Shown here one piece after another: positions 22,423-36,316 of a stretch of 64,000 nucleotides of DNA. Position 1 is the first letter of the stretch. Every line of letters begins with the position of its first letter. Below the pieces are notes generated by a model. The model saw only the letters and a list, made by a program, of their open reading frames with translations. It did not search any database and was not told where the DNA came from. A program made the translations under genes and the position numbers. Origin of the DNA: Hofstenia miamia (taxonomy: Eukaryota > Xenacoelomorpha > Acoela > Hofsteniidae); contig CABFPE010000078.1 in assembly GCA_900660155.1 (NCBI GenBank), positions 345,686 to 409,685 of the forward strand, given 5' to 3'.

Positions 22423-24108
22423 CTAAAATACAGTTTATGAGTTGTATAAGTTTCTAATCTAAAACGAGCTTATTAGAGATAAATACAAAACCTCAAAGAG
22501 CTCGTGAAATGGTCAAATAAGAGTAGTAAAAAATAAACATTCAAAGACATTTTAACATGATTACATTCAAATAAATGTCTCTGCCTTAATCCATTTCTTC
22601 ACCATATAAATTGGAATGGTTATAAAATTAAAAGCCGAAAAATGCCGCAAACTTTTTACAGGTCCAAAAAAGAAACTGTCAGATCGGGCCTGTAAAATCT
22701 AGCTCATTTCTATTATTGATTCTGCAAGCAGATGAGAAATAAGTCTAAGACAACTATACAGAGAAAGCTATATAAAACAATTAGTAGAGAGGTAGTAATC
22801 AAAGCAAAGAATTAAACCACTGCAAAGCATTAGTCAAGAAATTAAAATAATTGGAAAATAATAATTTAGTGGAAGCAGTCGCCGATCTGCTAACAAATTA
22901 ATTTCCTCACAAAGATAATTTGGTGGAACACTGCAAATAAAAATTATTGGTTTATTTTAAATAAACGCGATATTAACTTCCGTTCAACATAAAATCCATC
23001 ACAATGGATTTAATTTGATTTTAAAATTGCTACTGTGTTTTCCTTTAAAACAAAACATACTTCAACTTTCTTACTTGTTCGAAGACCAGTTTTCGAAACT
23101 CATATCAATAACTATTAAATCGAATAAAGGCAATCTATATATGAATATTGAGCCTTGTAATGTATATTTACAAACAATTACAATGATAATCTGCACAATT
23201 TGACGAACTTAGAACTGTGATTAATCATATAATGAATCAACTATGTTTTTAAAAGTCTTCAATTTAAAATTTAAATATAGAAAATGAATAGTGTAAAAGT
23301 AAGGACACATTTAAATGACTTTTAAAATGACTATAATAAAATTCATAATTAAAAGGTGGAATTGACCATTTTAAATGCAATAAACAATTTAACTAAACTA
23401 TATGAGGACGCAGTTACAATTTGAAGTAATAGAGTAATAAACGTCTACACTCCATTTTCATGTGACCAAGTAGCATAAAACTATGAGAATTTTTATATAT
23501 CTTAGGCCACGGCTATCCTTACTTCAGCTGATAACATACATGTGAATGAAAAAACATGGCAAATAGCTATTGATAAAAAATAGTGGATAAGGAAAGAATA
23601 CTGCGAGAGGAAATTTCTCCGAACTTCTTTGTTAGTAAGAGATAAAAGCGAGAAAGCTGCTTCAATTTATCAGGAGAATAGCACAAGCGTTCGAGAAGAG
23701 CATCTTGAGAAGCAAAGTAAATACAGGCATCTTTTAAGCAGTTTGTTTAAATTGCTTTTATGTAGTGTTTTGTTAGATGAGCTTCCATATTCGCTGTAGA
23801 AAGTAAACTTTAAAATGCAGTTGAATGTAGTAAAACACTAGAGATCTTCTACAGAAACCACTTCATTATTTCCAACTTCATCCTCAAAAACAATGGAAAA
23901 CTATTTTACATTAAATTCATCTCAAGTTCGAAGGAAGCCAGAAATAGCACACACTTCCACTGAATTACGATAAGACTTCCAACATTCCAACATAATGACA
24001 TCAACGGTGGTCAATTAGTGCACAATATATTGTCCAATCTTTATAGGTGCAGATACTTATATGTGTCAATAACATAATTAGTAATTATTATTGATTATAA
24101 CTCATATT

Positions 24109-24110
<2 letters not shown>

Positions 24111-24142
<32 letters not shown>
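24111..24142. repeat. (TA)n in the ARIH1 intron
   Basis: Pure TA run. Confidence 0.9.
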
Positions 24143-24147
<5 letters not shown>

Positions 24148-25675
24148 CGTGAACGGGTTGAAATTTTTTCTTGTGGACATTCTTGTGAGGACTTGTGGAC
24201 AGCAATATTTCATAATTTATGATTGCAGTTTTAAACATACATTCCTTCATATTAGTACTATCTTTAATAGTGAATTATTAAAAGTATTTATAAATTTAAC
24301 AAAGGAAAATCTAAGCTAGTTAAAATCTCGAAAAGTTTTCTTGTGATATTTTATAGCTACAAAACATTGCTTTAAAACGAAACCCATGCATGAAATCACG
24401 ATTGAAGTGTAATTTACATGCAATAACAGCGAGTTTCTCTCGAAAAATTCAACACTTACTGTAGATAAGGAGTTCACAAAAAAAACATATGCTTTTATTA
24501 TCAAAATATAAAGTGTTAAAGTAACAATACTTATGATTCTTTAAGCTTTGCATAATATATATCCTTTTCAGCAGAACATTTTCGCTATTGTGTGAAAATT
24601 GCTTTTTTCAAATATACTATGATTAATGAAAAACCTATTACTCTAAAAACCTTGAGAGATCTGAATAAATTGAACTGCATAAAAAGCAATAATATTTTGT
24701 TTTAGAGAAATCTATAAAAGATTAGTTTCGTTTTAGTAAAATCACAAGGCGATAAAAATTAGGCTAAATATGGGATATGTTGAAGGACACAAGCAGGTTG
24801 AGTAGGTGTGCCTATAAGAGTGAATACATCCCCAGGGAGATTGCTTCCGTAAAACATGCTAACTAACAAATTAGAATAAAACATTTTAAGAAAATAAAGG
24901 ATTCTCTTAGCATAAGAAAAACAGTCGAATGCACTGTACAAATGACGAAAGTGCTTTTCAAAATCTGAAAATGAACAGCGTGTTAGTTCGTGACTTAATA
25001 ACTATGACAAACTTGAGCTAAACGCGAGTTTTTCAACAATACAGTAAATACATATAGGCTTAATTGTGCATGGAAAAAATCTTTCTCAAATATACAAAAG
25101 CTACATTCAATTATCACTCTACTTTGCTTAACATAAAATTCTACTTCAACATTTGAAAAAATTTTAAATCCTATATTCAAAAAGTTAAAAGTAGCAAATG
25201 CAGTAAGTTTCTAAAAATACTGATCACCATTCTGATACTCAGAGGCAAAAAAATTATTTATAGTCAAGGATATAACATAGCTGTACATTTACATGAAACT
25301 CAAAAGGCAAAAAATCACATTCTTGGAGTAATATTATGTCTTCCTTGTTCTACCTTGAATCAAATGATCAAACAATGATATGAACACAACTTCGTATTAA
25401 TCAATGTTCACAATATAAAATATATTGTAAAAAAAGTTGTTTATCGGAAATTAAAAACTAAGGAACGTTCACAAGGAACGCATATATTACATGTAAGTGA
25501 TCTCTAGCTTGTATTTTAATTGCAAACAGCTCACATCCTGTTGAAATTGCGTAGAAAGGAGATATTTTAATTGCAAATTACATGTAAACTAAATAATTAA
25601 TATGTATATGTTCCGCGCAAATAACTTATTTGAATAACAGAAGTTAATCGTTAAAACGTTCGATTATTATTCAAA

Positions 25676-25888
25676 ATGGCGAAAGGAGGGGAATTGCTAG
25701 TCAGGGTAGCACAATCAATTTCACCAGACAATCGGACAAATATATTTCTCACAATGAAAAACGCGACTTTCACATTCCATTTACATTATGTTATTGAAAA
25801 CACGCTTTGGATCAGAGAATGGAATCGAGGTGGTACTTCACACAGCACATTGCGCTCTTTACATAAAACTGTTTTATTTTATGAATAA
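25676..25888 (+). CDS. Small ORF with good start context (70 aa), hypothetical
   Basis: The start CAAAATGGCG has a good animal start context and opens a 70-codon frame (MAKGGELLVRVAQSISPDNR...) whose stop overlaps an AATAAA at the TAA. The segment is richer in GC than the flanks. No domain is recognised. It sits inside the large ARIH1 intron on the opposite strand. It may instead be a first exon with a donor at AG|GGTAGC. Confidence 0.28.
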   Translation: MAKGGELLVRVAQSISPDNRTNIFLTMKNATFTFHLHYVIENTLWIREWNRGGTSHSTLRSLHKTVLFYE

Positions 25889-26433
25889 AGTTTTAGACAC
25901 ACACAGTTGGGAGAAAATGCAATGTTGAATTTAATTTTTAAATAATATTAAAAATTAATATGACCACTCTATTTTTTAATTACACAACTGTTAGATTTTG
26001 CAGTCCTTTTCACTGGTAGGGGACTATAACAAGCGTTTCTAGGCAACTACATGGAATGATACTTAGCAAAATATAAACTCGCTTAAATTGATTCAAGAAG
26101 GCATTGCTCACATTGAGCATATGATACTGAATTCTTATAGAAAATGTTCATTTACAAGAATAAACAAATAAAAGTTTCTAATAACAGTGTCATCTGTGAG
26201 AGACATGCAGTAATTCTGTACGCAAATGCAATGGGATAAGACAAGCTATTGTGGCAATTTATATTTCACAGAATATTCTTTGATTCACTTAAAATTCATT
26301 TTTTCATATAGACAAATATTAAATTTACAATATATTTAATAGTTGATTAAAGCGAATTTAAAAGACGAAAACACAAGATACATTGCAAAAAACTCAATCG
26401 CCTATTTGTTGAGTTGACGGAAAAGTTGGCATT

Positions 26434-26540
26434 TAATGAGTGGAAATCGACTACCAGGAAGTCAGTGTTGACTGCGAAAAATGGGAGCCCATCATAGAAG
26501 ACGTGCCCCGAAGAGTGTCCTATGCTTCGAATCTGTAACA
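26434..26540. other. GC-richer patch open on both strands inside the ARIH1 intron
   Basis: The + strand reads VEIDYQEVSVDCEKWEPI then IEDVPRRVSYASNL and stop. The minus strand, after a good acceptor (CTACTGTTACAG|), reads IRSIGHSSGHVFYDGL and PFFAVNTDFLVVDFH. Either could be an exon, and the rich use of GAC, GTC and CCC codons stands out against the background. The strand cannot be decided by eye and no family is recognised. Confidence 0.28.
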
Positions 26541-29261
26541 GTAGTATGCACTCAAAAACAATACAAAAATGTTATTTGGTCCAACACATTACAGGCACCT
26601 GTAAGTTTGCCCAACCCCAGTGTTGGGCGATGAAAACGAGAGAAATGGTGAACTTCAAATGAGAATAACTTAATGTTTCTAAAAATCAAAATGATAGACA
26701 ACGTTAAAAAGCGTCTTTAATAAATTTTATTAAAAATGTTTTCTGATGCATTTTCAAGCTATGAGCCACTCATTTCTATACCGCAAAAGTGAACAATGAA
26801 AGTTCCCGCTGTATTTAGAATTCATTTACCATTTATAAACATTTTTACTTAGCATGTAATTGTACTTAAAAGATTATAAATAACTGTAGCCGCTTGCAAA
26901 GCTCGAACGCCACCTATTAAATCGAAAGGGAATATGCACCTAATCGATCATTTGTATGAAAAATTGTAAGAAAGACCGTAAATTGAAAGTGTAACAGAAA
27001 TTAATGTAGCATGAGCAGAGATAGAAAGAGACATCTAGGTCAGTTCTCATATGCTGAAAACGAAAAGAAAATAGTCATTAATGATTACTTCGCAACCTGT
27101 CAGGCATTTAGGCTAGGTTAAGAATAACTAGATTAATTAGTTCTTTGCTCCATTCACGTAAGGAAAACAATTTTGCGAAATAAATTCTGACAAGTTTGTG
27201 AAGCATAACACAAACATTCTAGGTTTGCAATTTCTTGAACAATTCTCAATACATGAAAATGCAATAGAGGCTTAAAAATGGGAATTTTCGATTAAAAAAC
27301 TGACTACAACATTATATCATATCAAAATAACAAATAATATTCAGATGAGAATAAGCTTCATAATTGTCTAATGAATGATGAAATACATGAAAGTGGGTGC
27401 GCCACGATTTATCCGGGTTGCCGTGGGAGTGGGTATCGCTCCACCACACCACATGTAGTGTGGTTTTTGGCGAAATTTTTAGCTTGTGGGAATTTGTAAC
27501 TAGATTCCCAAAAAACTTTAAAAAATGGATTTACAGAATATGACTATAGAGAAGATTGTTCTTAAGTTGAAAAATTTCATTATAATTTTATGTCCCATAA
27601 GTAATCGTTCAGGCAGTTTCTTTTAAAATATTTTCTGCGAAACTTGAAAAAACGTCTCCATTACTTGTATACTAAAAGAGATCTCTAGTTTTTTTCTATT
27701 ACTGATATATTTTCAATGTCTTAACTTCAAAATAGTTCTTTTCGTGAAAAAATCTGTCTAATTGCTCTAAAATAATAGTTACAAAAAATGTCAGTTTTAA
27801 AAGTAAAGGTTCATACTCCTAATCTCACTATGTCATGACCCTTGTTTATCAAGTTGGTTCATGAACTGTTATCAATGGTCATTAAATGATTATGGAGACA
27901 GAAACATGCCTCCTCCGAATCAGAATGCTATCACAATTTTTATGCATTCAGAAGCAATGTCTCTGTCCGCTATAAGCTGCACAATGAATATTTGATGCCA
28001 AAAAATTTCAAATCTGCTTGAAAAATAGAGGCGACTGGATCTGTGCTAGATCAAGAGCGTGAGGCCGAAAAAGATTGACCACAAAAAGGCAGGATTGGAA
28101 GCTCATTTTTGATTCACTAGTGGAATCTCTAAAGTCTGCCTGGAAAATATCACGGCCAATTCCGTTATGCAAGTTAACAATTCATCAATAACTGACGGAA
28201 AGTGCGATTTGACCTGTGGTTGAACTGAAGAAACCATCCTTCACAATACTCCAAAAGAAGATGTGCTTGCGATTCAATCAAGCTTTTTTATGCAAACTGC
28301 TGGGTCACTCGAACTTTCGTCGGACTTTCTCCATTTCTTTGCTTTTATATGGTAGTAAGGTTTTACAAACTTAATTGAGAAACTTTTTTGTATAATTATA
28401 AAAATTTGACTTAATAGTGGCTGTTTTTATGTTAGTCACTAACACTGAACGGTTATTTATGTGATAAAAAATCATCATTTTATATTTGTTTACTCTTATA
28501 TTCAAGAAAATCAAAATTACCGATAACTTCACTTTTGCTCTCTGATAACTGCTAAATAAGTCATTTTTTGCCAAAATTAAGAAAAAATAGATGATACTAT
28601 AATGTACTTACTAATTAGTTTACATTTGAATCATGCGAATTTTAAAATGAAAAAATCACATAAACGGTTACTTATGGGCGACCTGAATATATATAGTCAC
28701 GTGGGATAATATGTACGGGTTTTTAAAGTATTTGTATTTATTCGCAATGTAAGCATGAATCATTCATTTTTATAGCATCAATATAAAAGATCCCCTGCCT
28801 TTTAATTATACCAAAAGTTGTATTATGAATGGGTATGTCACTACGGAGATATTTTAAATAAGTCATTCGTAATTCTTTCTCAATAATTGGGGTAAAATTT
28901 ACGACGTTTGGGGAAAAATTACGAACAAAAAAAGTAATCTTGAATTATAATTTGGGCATATTTTTAATCTTTGGTATATCCCCGTGAATCAGAAATGCAT
29001 TTGGAAAATAAAAAATAAATAATGCAAAAATTTCAAGAAAAACGTTTTTTCTATTTCAAATGTTGTTTTTAGAATTTATTAAAGTAAAAAAATATTAAAA
29101 ATATTTCTTATTTTTCACAAACAAATCAAACTAAAGTTGCCTGTCAATCTCAAAATATCGTTTGATCTTTTCATAATTTTCAACTTTCCATCGTCCACCT
29201 TTCACTTTAAGAACAACATCTTAAAAAACGTGGCATAATCAATTTCCCGCATAATTAGATT

Positions 29262-29318
29262 CGATTGAATTCACGAATCAGGTGACACATTCGATTCGAT
29301 TCGATTGCCGATTCAAAC
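29262..29318. repeat. ATTCGATTCG-rich repeat
   Basis: GATTCGATTGAATTCACGAA and CATTCGATTCGATTCGATTG, a single short arm. Confidence 0.4.
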
Positions 29319-29697
29319 AGGACAAATTTAATCATTCTTATATAATTTTACTAAACAAAATGCCTTCGATGAAGCTAATGCTAAACTAGTAAATTAACGT
29401 TGCAAATATAAACAACACATTCCAATTTTTCTACAAAACAAACATTGGCACAAATTTCAAAAGATCTTAGTTAATACTTTCAAAAATTATGTTTATGGTC
29501 GAATCAGAAATATTAAAATAATAATCCAAATGCAATGCTAACTTCGTTAAACCAGATAGGGACTTTCGAAAATAACGATCCAGTTAAAATTTGGAGAAAT
29601 TGTTTATTAAAAATTGAGTTTGCATGTATCAAGGGTACGTTATGCAAGGAGTTACGAGAAGATAAGTTTATGTTTATAATATTCTATAAAATAAAAC

Positions 29698-29874
29698 CTC
29701 GAAAATGAGAGAATTGTTATTCTTCTTGAGATAAAAGGCAAAGACGTATGTATACATTAAGACTTGACGACAGTGGCAGAGAACATCGACAGCAGTCTGA
29801 AGAAATTGAACTTCGATCCAACTCATGTTAAGTCGCTGAAGCTCTTCCATTTTCAATCTCACTTTCACATATAA
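29698..29874 (-). CDS. ARIH1: Ariadne-1 (ARIH1), antepenultimate coding exon
   Basis: 59 codons on the minus strand begin [20 protein letters not shown] and run through [20 protein letters not shown] and [19 protein letters not shown]. Human ARIH1 reads [20 protein letters not shown] and continues near-identically. This is the best conserved part of the Ariadne domain. Acceptor TTTATTTAG| and donor GAG|GTTTTA are both phase 0, and joining to the exon at 22422 gives ...LIFE-ENQKDLE, as in the family. The RBR catalytic part (RING1, IBR, RING2) must lie upstream, at higher coordinates or beyond the window; I could not find those exons. Confidence 0.95.
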
Positions 29875-31164
29875 CTAAATAAACCTCAACAGAAAATATC
29901 ACAAAATTATGATGACTATGAATATTGATGTTGGCATAAAAAATAAGTCTTCTTACTTAACAAAACTGGGGAAGTTATCTAGATAAATAAACTCCACAAA
30001 AGCATTGCGTTGAAAAAAAAACGATAAAACAGTTAAACCAACATTTTTTGTAAATTAAGTTGAAAAATATCGTTTTAGGTACACATACACACACAAACAG
30101 AAACAAACACACATATATATATATATATAAACTTAATATGCATGCTGTAAATAGGTTCTGCAGTGTTTGTAGATGATTAATGTTGTTTAAATAGTTAAAA
30201 TAGTGTGATACCATTTTCATAGGATGAGTTTGAATAAATTGCTGTTCATGCAAATTTGCCACTTTTTAGTAGCCATCCTGCATATAGCACATTTTCGAGT
30301 GGCTCAAACTCTTAAAACGTATAAATATAATGTGGAATGCACAAATGACGCATTTTTAGTACAACTGATTGACATCTAAAATTCCTATTTTTCGGTAACA
30401 TTTTTGCTTTTTTATTGAAACAGAATTCTTACCTCGTTTAAATATTTTGAAATAAGTTTCAAACAAAACAATTTTTGTAAATCATCAGTCACCTGTACAT
30501 TTTTAGAATATATCAATAAAAAAATTGAAAAATTGAAAATGGCCAGTTTTGTACAATTTAATTATATATTTAGCATACGTTTGTGACATGTACAGTTGAC
30601 TGCTTATATTTATACAAATGATTGCATATATTTTCATACATATATACATATATTTTCTCAAGTGAATTAGCAAAGATAATTAATCATAAGCTTTGGACAA
30701 TTCAGTATGCTGTCATGAAATTTGGAACTTACCTCCACCATTTCAAATAATGGAAAACATTAGTAGTTAAATTGCATTCAATTTTTGTAATATGTTTGAA
30801 AGAAAAATTGTTATAACTCAAGAAAGCTAAATATTAATAAGTGACAGGATGCATTATTTTCCAAATATGTCATTCCCCTGAATTATATATTATTATTGTA
30901 AGGCTTTTTTATGTAAGCTTATAAATAATAAATGCATGTTTTTAAATTAAATTTAATAGAAATAAAATGCTCAAAAATTGTTTATAAATTTTAATAATTT
31001 TCTCTAAAATCAACCATCTTACAAATCAATCAGCAATTTGGGAAATTGCTTAAAATTCATATACATGCTAATATCAGAATTACTAAAATTAGAAATAAAC
31101 ATCCATGTCAATAAATCTAGCTCAACAGATAAAAACTAGAGTTCTGCTGTAGCACAAAGAAATT

Positions 31165-31540
31165 TGTCCCGTTACCGTAACGTCGACAATTTTTATGGAA
31201 GGTACCTTAAGTTCTATTACTGGTACCGTTTGATGCCAAGATACCGGTACGTAAAAACGTTAAAAAAAGAAAACACAAAATAATGCATCCGTTTCTCAAA
31301 AACAAAAGCTTAATAACATTGTAAGGATGTAGGAGTGTTCTTCGAGCAGAAATTTAGTCAACGAGTAATCAGTAATTACAACTATACACAAGTACTTCTG
31401 ATAAACAAAAAAGCACGCAAATTAATAATGAAGTCTCGGTACCCTGAAGATATTTAAAGTAGCTAGTAGCACCGGCCAACGGTACGGTATTACATTTTTA
31501 ACCAGATACTGTACCTACGGGACCGGCACCCGGATCTTTA
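31165..31540. repeat. Putative MITE with GGTACC/ACCGGTAC-rich arms
   Basis: The left arm (31165-31255) has TACCGTAACG, GGTACC, GGTACCG and ACCGGTACG. The right arm (31435-31535) has GGTACCC, CCGGCC, GGTACGGTA, GTACC and GGACCGGC. Related patches lie at 13690-13775 and 43936-44012. No coding capacity. Confidence 0.45.
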
Positions 31541-34500
31541 ATAACTATTGCAATGAAACTTAATGCGTAGTCGTGTTTAATTTTCTTACGTAATCGTAGG
31601 ATGCAATGTTTGCCTAAACAATTTAAAATAATATCAATGTCAGAAGGTCTTACTGGTCGACGAAAACTAATTGACCATAAAAAATAACCCAGGCATTTTT
31701 TCAATTTGTGATGGTTTTATACAAAATTGTCTCCTCATTCTTTTCAACCTTTAATTCAAGTCTGATCGTGAAACGTACAGTGCGACGAATCCTGATTGGA
31801 AATTGGGTGGCCAATTCACAGTAAACAAAACAGTTGCGTCTAGTTGCTGCTCTTTAAAACACTTTATTATCTGAATATTAGGTATGGGAAGAATTTGAAA
31901 GTTTTTGCAGCATCGAATATTTCATTGAAAAAAGGTAATGTTTTCATGCACTTTAGGCAGAGAAAAATTTTATCACGAATATTAACCAGAAAGATGTGTA
32001 AATATCCAAGGATTTTCAAATTCCATAATCGACTTGTAGAATTGCTTGAAAACGTGGACAAAATCGATTGTATCGGTGGATACAATGATGCAAGTGGACC
32101 AACAAGCTGAAACTTGACATTGGCAAAATCGTAGCAATTTGGTCAAAGCCATATATTTCGTTTAATCTCCTAAACTTCATTATCATTTCACGTTCACTTC
32201 TTAGATAATTGCATATTGTGTACGCTTCACCTACGAACTAAAAACATTAATATTTTACTGCGAAATAAACAAAAAATATACATTTAGGCCGCAATACGAA
32301 TTAGGACACTTCAATGATTAAAAACTACGCACAAATTATATATGTTATATGCACTTTCACATTGTGCAACAAAGAACTTTTTTGAGAGCTATAACAATCG
32401 AACTATTGGCTAGCCATCAATGTCTACCGACCTCAAGCCCTTATAACATCTATTGGGATCCTTGTTCGTGACATTTACAAATACGGAAACAATAAAATTT
32501 GATCAATGGCTTAAAACATGTAACTTCGAAATGTTGGAAAAGCATATCCTCATGCAAGCTTGTTCAATGACAACGTCAATGCAGCGTCACATTTTCCATT
32601 GTAAAAATAATTTTTCCACATGTTTCCATTCCGATGGATGTAAGCATAAAAGCTGACATGTAAAACCGACTGAAATTCTAAACCTCACACCCGCACAAAT
32701 GGAGTTTGAAAATATGGTTATCAGAGGTCGAAGAGAAGATGATTTATAAAGTAATATGCATACGTCCTGTAAATATAAAGACATTCACACCAAGAGTTTT
32801 AACTATTGACCTAAGACATAATGTTTTTTATTCAAACAAAATTGTCATAGTGTGATCATTACTATTCGAGTGAAAAGTCCAAAACTTAAAAATAGTATGC
32901 AATCTGTTTGGTATCCAGTTATGAGTCCTGTATTGGATCTTGACTCGGAACCACGTTGTATGTGTTGTATGTGGAATATTCATTTTTAGACCAAATGGAC
33001 CGGGACTCAGGGCTATGCTTTGAAACATTCCGAAAAACTTTGAGGATTGTGGTTCTACCTTTCATTTCAATTATTCATGTGCCTTGACACACGCAAGAAT
33101 TGAAGACGGATATTAAGTTAAGCTAAATGAAAAATAATTATAAATAAATTACAAGTTTAAATGACAGGTAAATATTAAAAGAAAGACAGTGCCTATTGCC
33201 AGTAATTGAGTAGTTTTTAATTTAGTTAAAATTAAACATCCCGAAAATAAGCTGAGTGCTAGCAGTCACTTTCGATAAACAGTTGTAAATTGGCGAGAAA
33301 GTTGTCAGCAAGGAGCGATTGAAAAGCGTGCAAATCAAAGTGACAGAATTTTGACGCATTCAATCCAACTCAGTGAACGCTTTGAAATCAACACTTTGCG
33401 AGATTGCGAAGTACACCTCAAAACACCTGACTTACACCAAATAATTTATTAGAATTAGATTGGGTACTACCAAAACCTAATACATGTTGGGATTTTTTCT
33501 TTGAACCAGTCAAGAAACTACAATAAAATGATAGTCATTGGTAGGGTTCACTTGAAAAGCTATTTAATAGTTTAGACATAGCAGATCATCTAAATAGATT
33601 TCCAAATTTTCCATTGCTTTTGAGATTGTATACAAAAGATAGTTAAAATATTTAAATTCGTAAAAACATATTGAATTAAAAATAATTGACTTAGAATTGT
33701 CCACATAAAATGTATTTTCTGAAATCCTTGCAATTATCAAATGGCAAATTTACCAACACCTCGTTCAATATTCGCACTTTCTATGCAAGAACATGCTCAT
33801 AAATGGTTGCAAGTGATATCTGCTTGCCATATGTAGTGGCTAAGCCAGGGGACATGGTGCTCCCATTTGTGGTGTAAACGCTCATTGTGAAAACGGAAAA
33901 CGGCTAAAAAATTTACAGTAAAGGTTTGTCAGTAGATATTTTTCTTTACTTGATAATAATAAAACTGAAAATATTGATTTTATGACTTTTCTTTAATGCA
34001 TTTAATTTTAATGCTAGTGATAATACAAGTTTTGTAATTCACTAGAAGTATTTTTTTGGATCTAAAAAATTTTAAATTACATAAGTATTACACAAAGGTA
34101 TGATTTTGAAATTTTAATAGATTAGAAATAAAATGGATATATTGATTGAAAAGTATATTTTATCAATACAAGAAAGAAATTTCCTTCAATAAATTGTAAA
34201 ATATTGGAGTGAATGAAGCTTTCCTTCCCTTAGATTTAAACTATTCACAAAAATAATTTTGAAAATGGTTCATCTTTCTTAGCAATACATTATAAAAAAC
34301 CAAAACCATGCTTGGTTATGGTGAAGTACAGAGTTACTTAATCGCTTTGGTATGTTTTAATCAAAACAGGATTCAAATTGCTCTCCAGCATTTGCTACAA
34401 TTACGCGGAACACAGACGAATGCATAAAAGCATTTGGTTAAAGCACATACAATAAGCAATGAATGAGCCTCTTAAGGCTTCTCAAAATGCGTAATCGCTC

Positions 34501-35745
34501 TCACGCTGCTCTAACAACATTAGAAATGTGAGATTTTTCTTTTAGGGATGAATGTAGATCAAAAACCAAGAAATGAAATCTGGTTATGTAGAGGTAATGA
34601 AAATACTGAGTTATTTAGATTACTATTACCAACGAAAATCGTTTTTGATTTATGGAAGAATGAAACTATGTCATTTCGATTGTTGGTATTCTGTCTGATG
34701 GAGTTAAAAATTTCAGGAACAACGGAAATTGATGTCATCAACATTTAGATCTGATATACAAACCACAAAGAAAACATGGCCCAATGTGGATTCATGTGGT
34801 ACTCCCGGGTGGAATCGAAAGAAACTTACAGGTATCCGTTTCAGCGGTACCTCGTATCCATTGAATCAAATAATCTGGAAATTTTTTTGCGCTAGTGTGA
34901 CCACTATATCATCGTTAACTTCTTAGTGATATATTTTTTAAGTATTAATTAATCTATCTTGCAAAAAATATTAAAGCCAAATTGCGTTACTAAGAACATA
35001 AATTATCACAATGATTCCGATCAGTCCAAAAGTAAATAAAACAGTAAACCTTAAAATTTTGACGGCTATCTATTATTTTTATTATGTCTTCAATTATGCG
35101 AAACATAATTTTGAAAAATTCCAAGTAGTATTTCTTGCTGATTTCAATCTCTTAAACTCACTAGTGAGGTATGCAGACACAATGTGCCTTCATAATGCTT
35201 CAACAGCCCCACCCTTTGGCGCAAAACCAGTTTCACTATTTTCACAGTGCGCAAGTTGCATACTCTTGCTGAAATATTGTCAGCCCAATAATTTCAACGT
35301 AAATGTTCATCTTATCACAAGAAATCTGTCAGTACCAGTTGGCGGTAATTGTTCCAAATATCATGAATGACAGGGGATGATTCACAGTTTTATAATGAAT
35401 TACAGATTGAAGTGCTGGCTGGCCGCTTATCTGATGATGCAATCACACATCTGATTAAAGATGCTCTAATTGATACAAATGACTGTTCGAACCAGGTAAC
35501 TATAATATTGCATGCGAAAATGCAGTAACTTCTGACATTGATATCTAGATAATCTAGTTGACAACTGTACATTGTAGTGTACAAATCAAATTCGTCTTTA
35601 AAGCTTTGGTGGACAGTACAGTTCCAGATTGCACAATGTAGACAGAAGAAGTCAGGGTCTGCATAATAACAATTATACTGAAGAGGACCCTGTCATAAAG
35701 TTTTATAAAGTAAAAATTGATAATACATAGTATTAAAAATAAGTG

Positions 35746-36277
35746 GTATATATATATATATATATATATGGGCTGAAAAACAAAAAGCACCTCTGTTTAA
35801 AAACACGTTTAAAACGTTGTTTAAAACACCTGTCTTTCATTATGACAACAGCGCGTAAAATTTTAGATGTTAACATTGATGTCGCTTGTGCCAAGCTCTC
35901 TTTCCATAGAAAGGAGCTTCAGCATTATGGGACTCAGTCAGACGGTGCTGCGAAGCAATCTTTCACATGAAAAACTCCAAAATTGACCTTAGCCCAAACA
36001 GTAATGAAGAAAAAATATTTTTTTTCATGTAAAGTCGTTTTTTTATTAATTGCTCAAGTGTTTTAAAACCCTGCTTTTAATAGAAAAAATTATTGTAATA
36101 GAAAATCGCATCAAATATTTTTAAAAAAATTTTCCTTATATTTAACGTGAGTCAGCCACTGGCATGAGGAAAATAATTTCTTTAGGAGCCTATATTTTTT
36201 GTCTAGATATTGAAAAAAATTCTGTATATATAAAATTTTATTTAGCGCCAGATTATATATATACATACATATATATA

Positions 36278-36314
<37 letters not shown>
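35746..36314. repeat. (TA)n runs at 35746-35769 and 36254-36314
   Basis: Two TA microsatellites about 0.5 kb apart. The second abuts AGTGATGTGCGTG, a motif start that also appears near 6473 and may be a MITE edge. Confidence 0.85.

Positions 36315-36316
<2 letters not shown>

Larger units (their letters stand above)
22423..29697 (-). other. ARIH1: ARIH1 intron (7.3 kb)
   Basis: Between two ARIH1 exons, this stretch is AT-rich and mostly featureless, with a (TA)n run near 24.1 kb. Two protein-like patches lie inside it: 25676-25888 (+) and a GC-richer segment at 26435-26540. No complete gene is recognised. Confidence 0.75.

Noticed and set aside
27990-28330. Frames with TGSVLDQER, suggestive of a Tc1/mariner helix-turn-helix linker
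   Set aside because: The motif is too short and the rest shows no DDE signature or TIRs.
30135-30262. Minus-strand HYFNYLNNINHLQTLQNL, faintly like the ARIH1 segment before the exon at 29874
   Set aside because: Similarity is much weaker than for the neighbouring exon, the register needs a gap, and no donor gives the phase 0 junction required.
31844-32110. 88-codon + strand ORF ending GGYNDASGPTS
   Set aside because: No family recognised; partly open on the other strand as well. Not enough to call a gene.
34548-34926. Adjacent + frames with VDSCGTPGWNRKK, slightly like LINE RT proteins
   Set aside because: A single weak motif without RT blocks.
35011-35370. 119-codon + strand ORF
   Set aside because: No recognised motif, AT-driven composition in its first half, no splice or start context; kept only as a possible chance frame.
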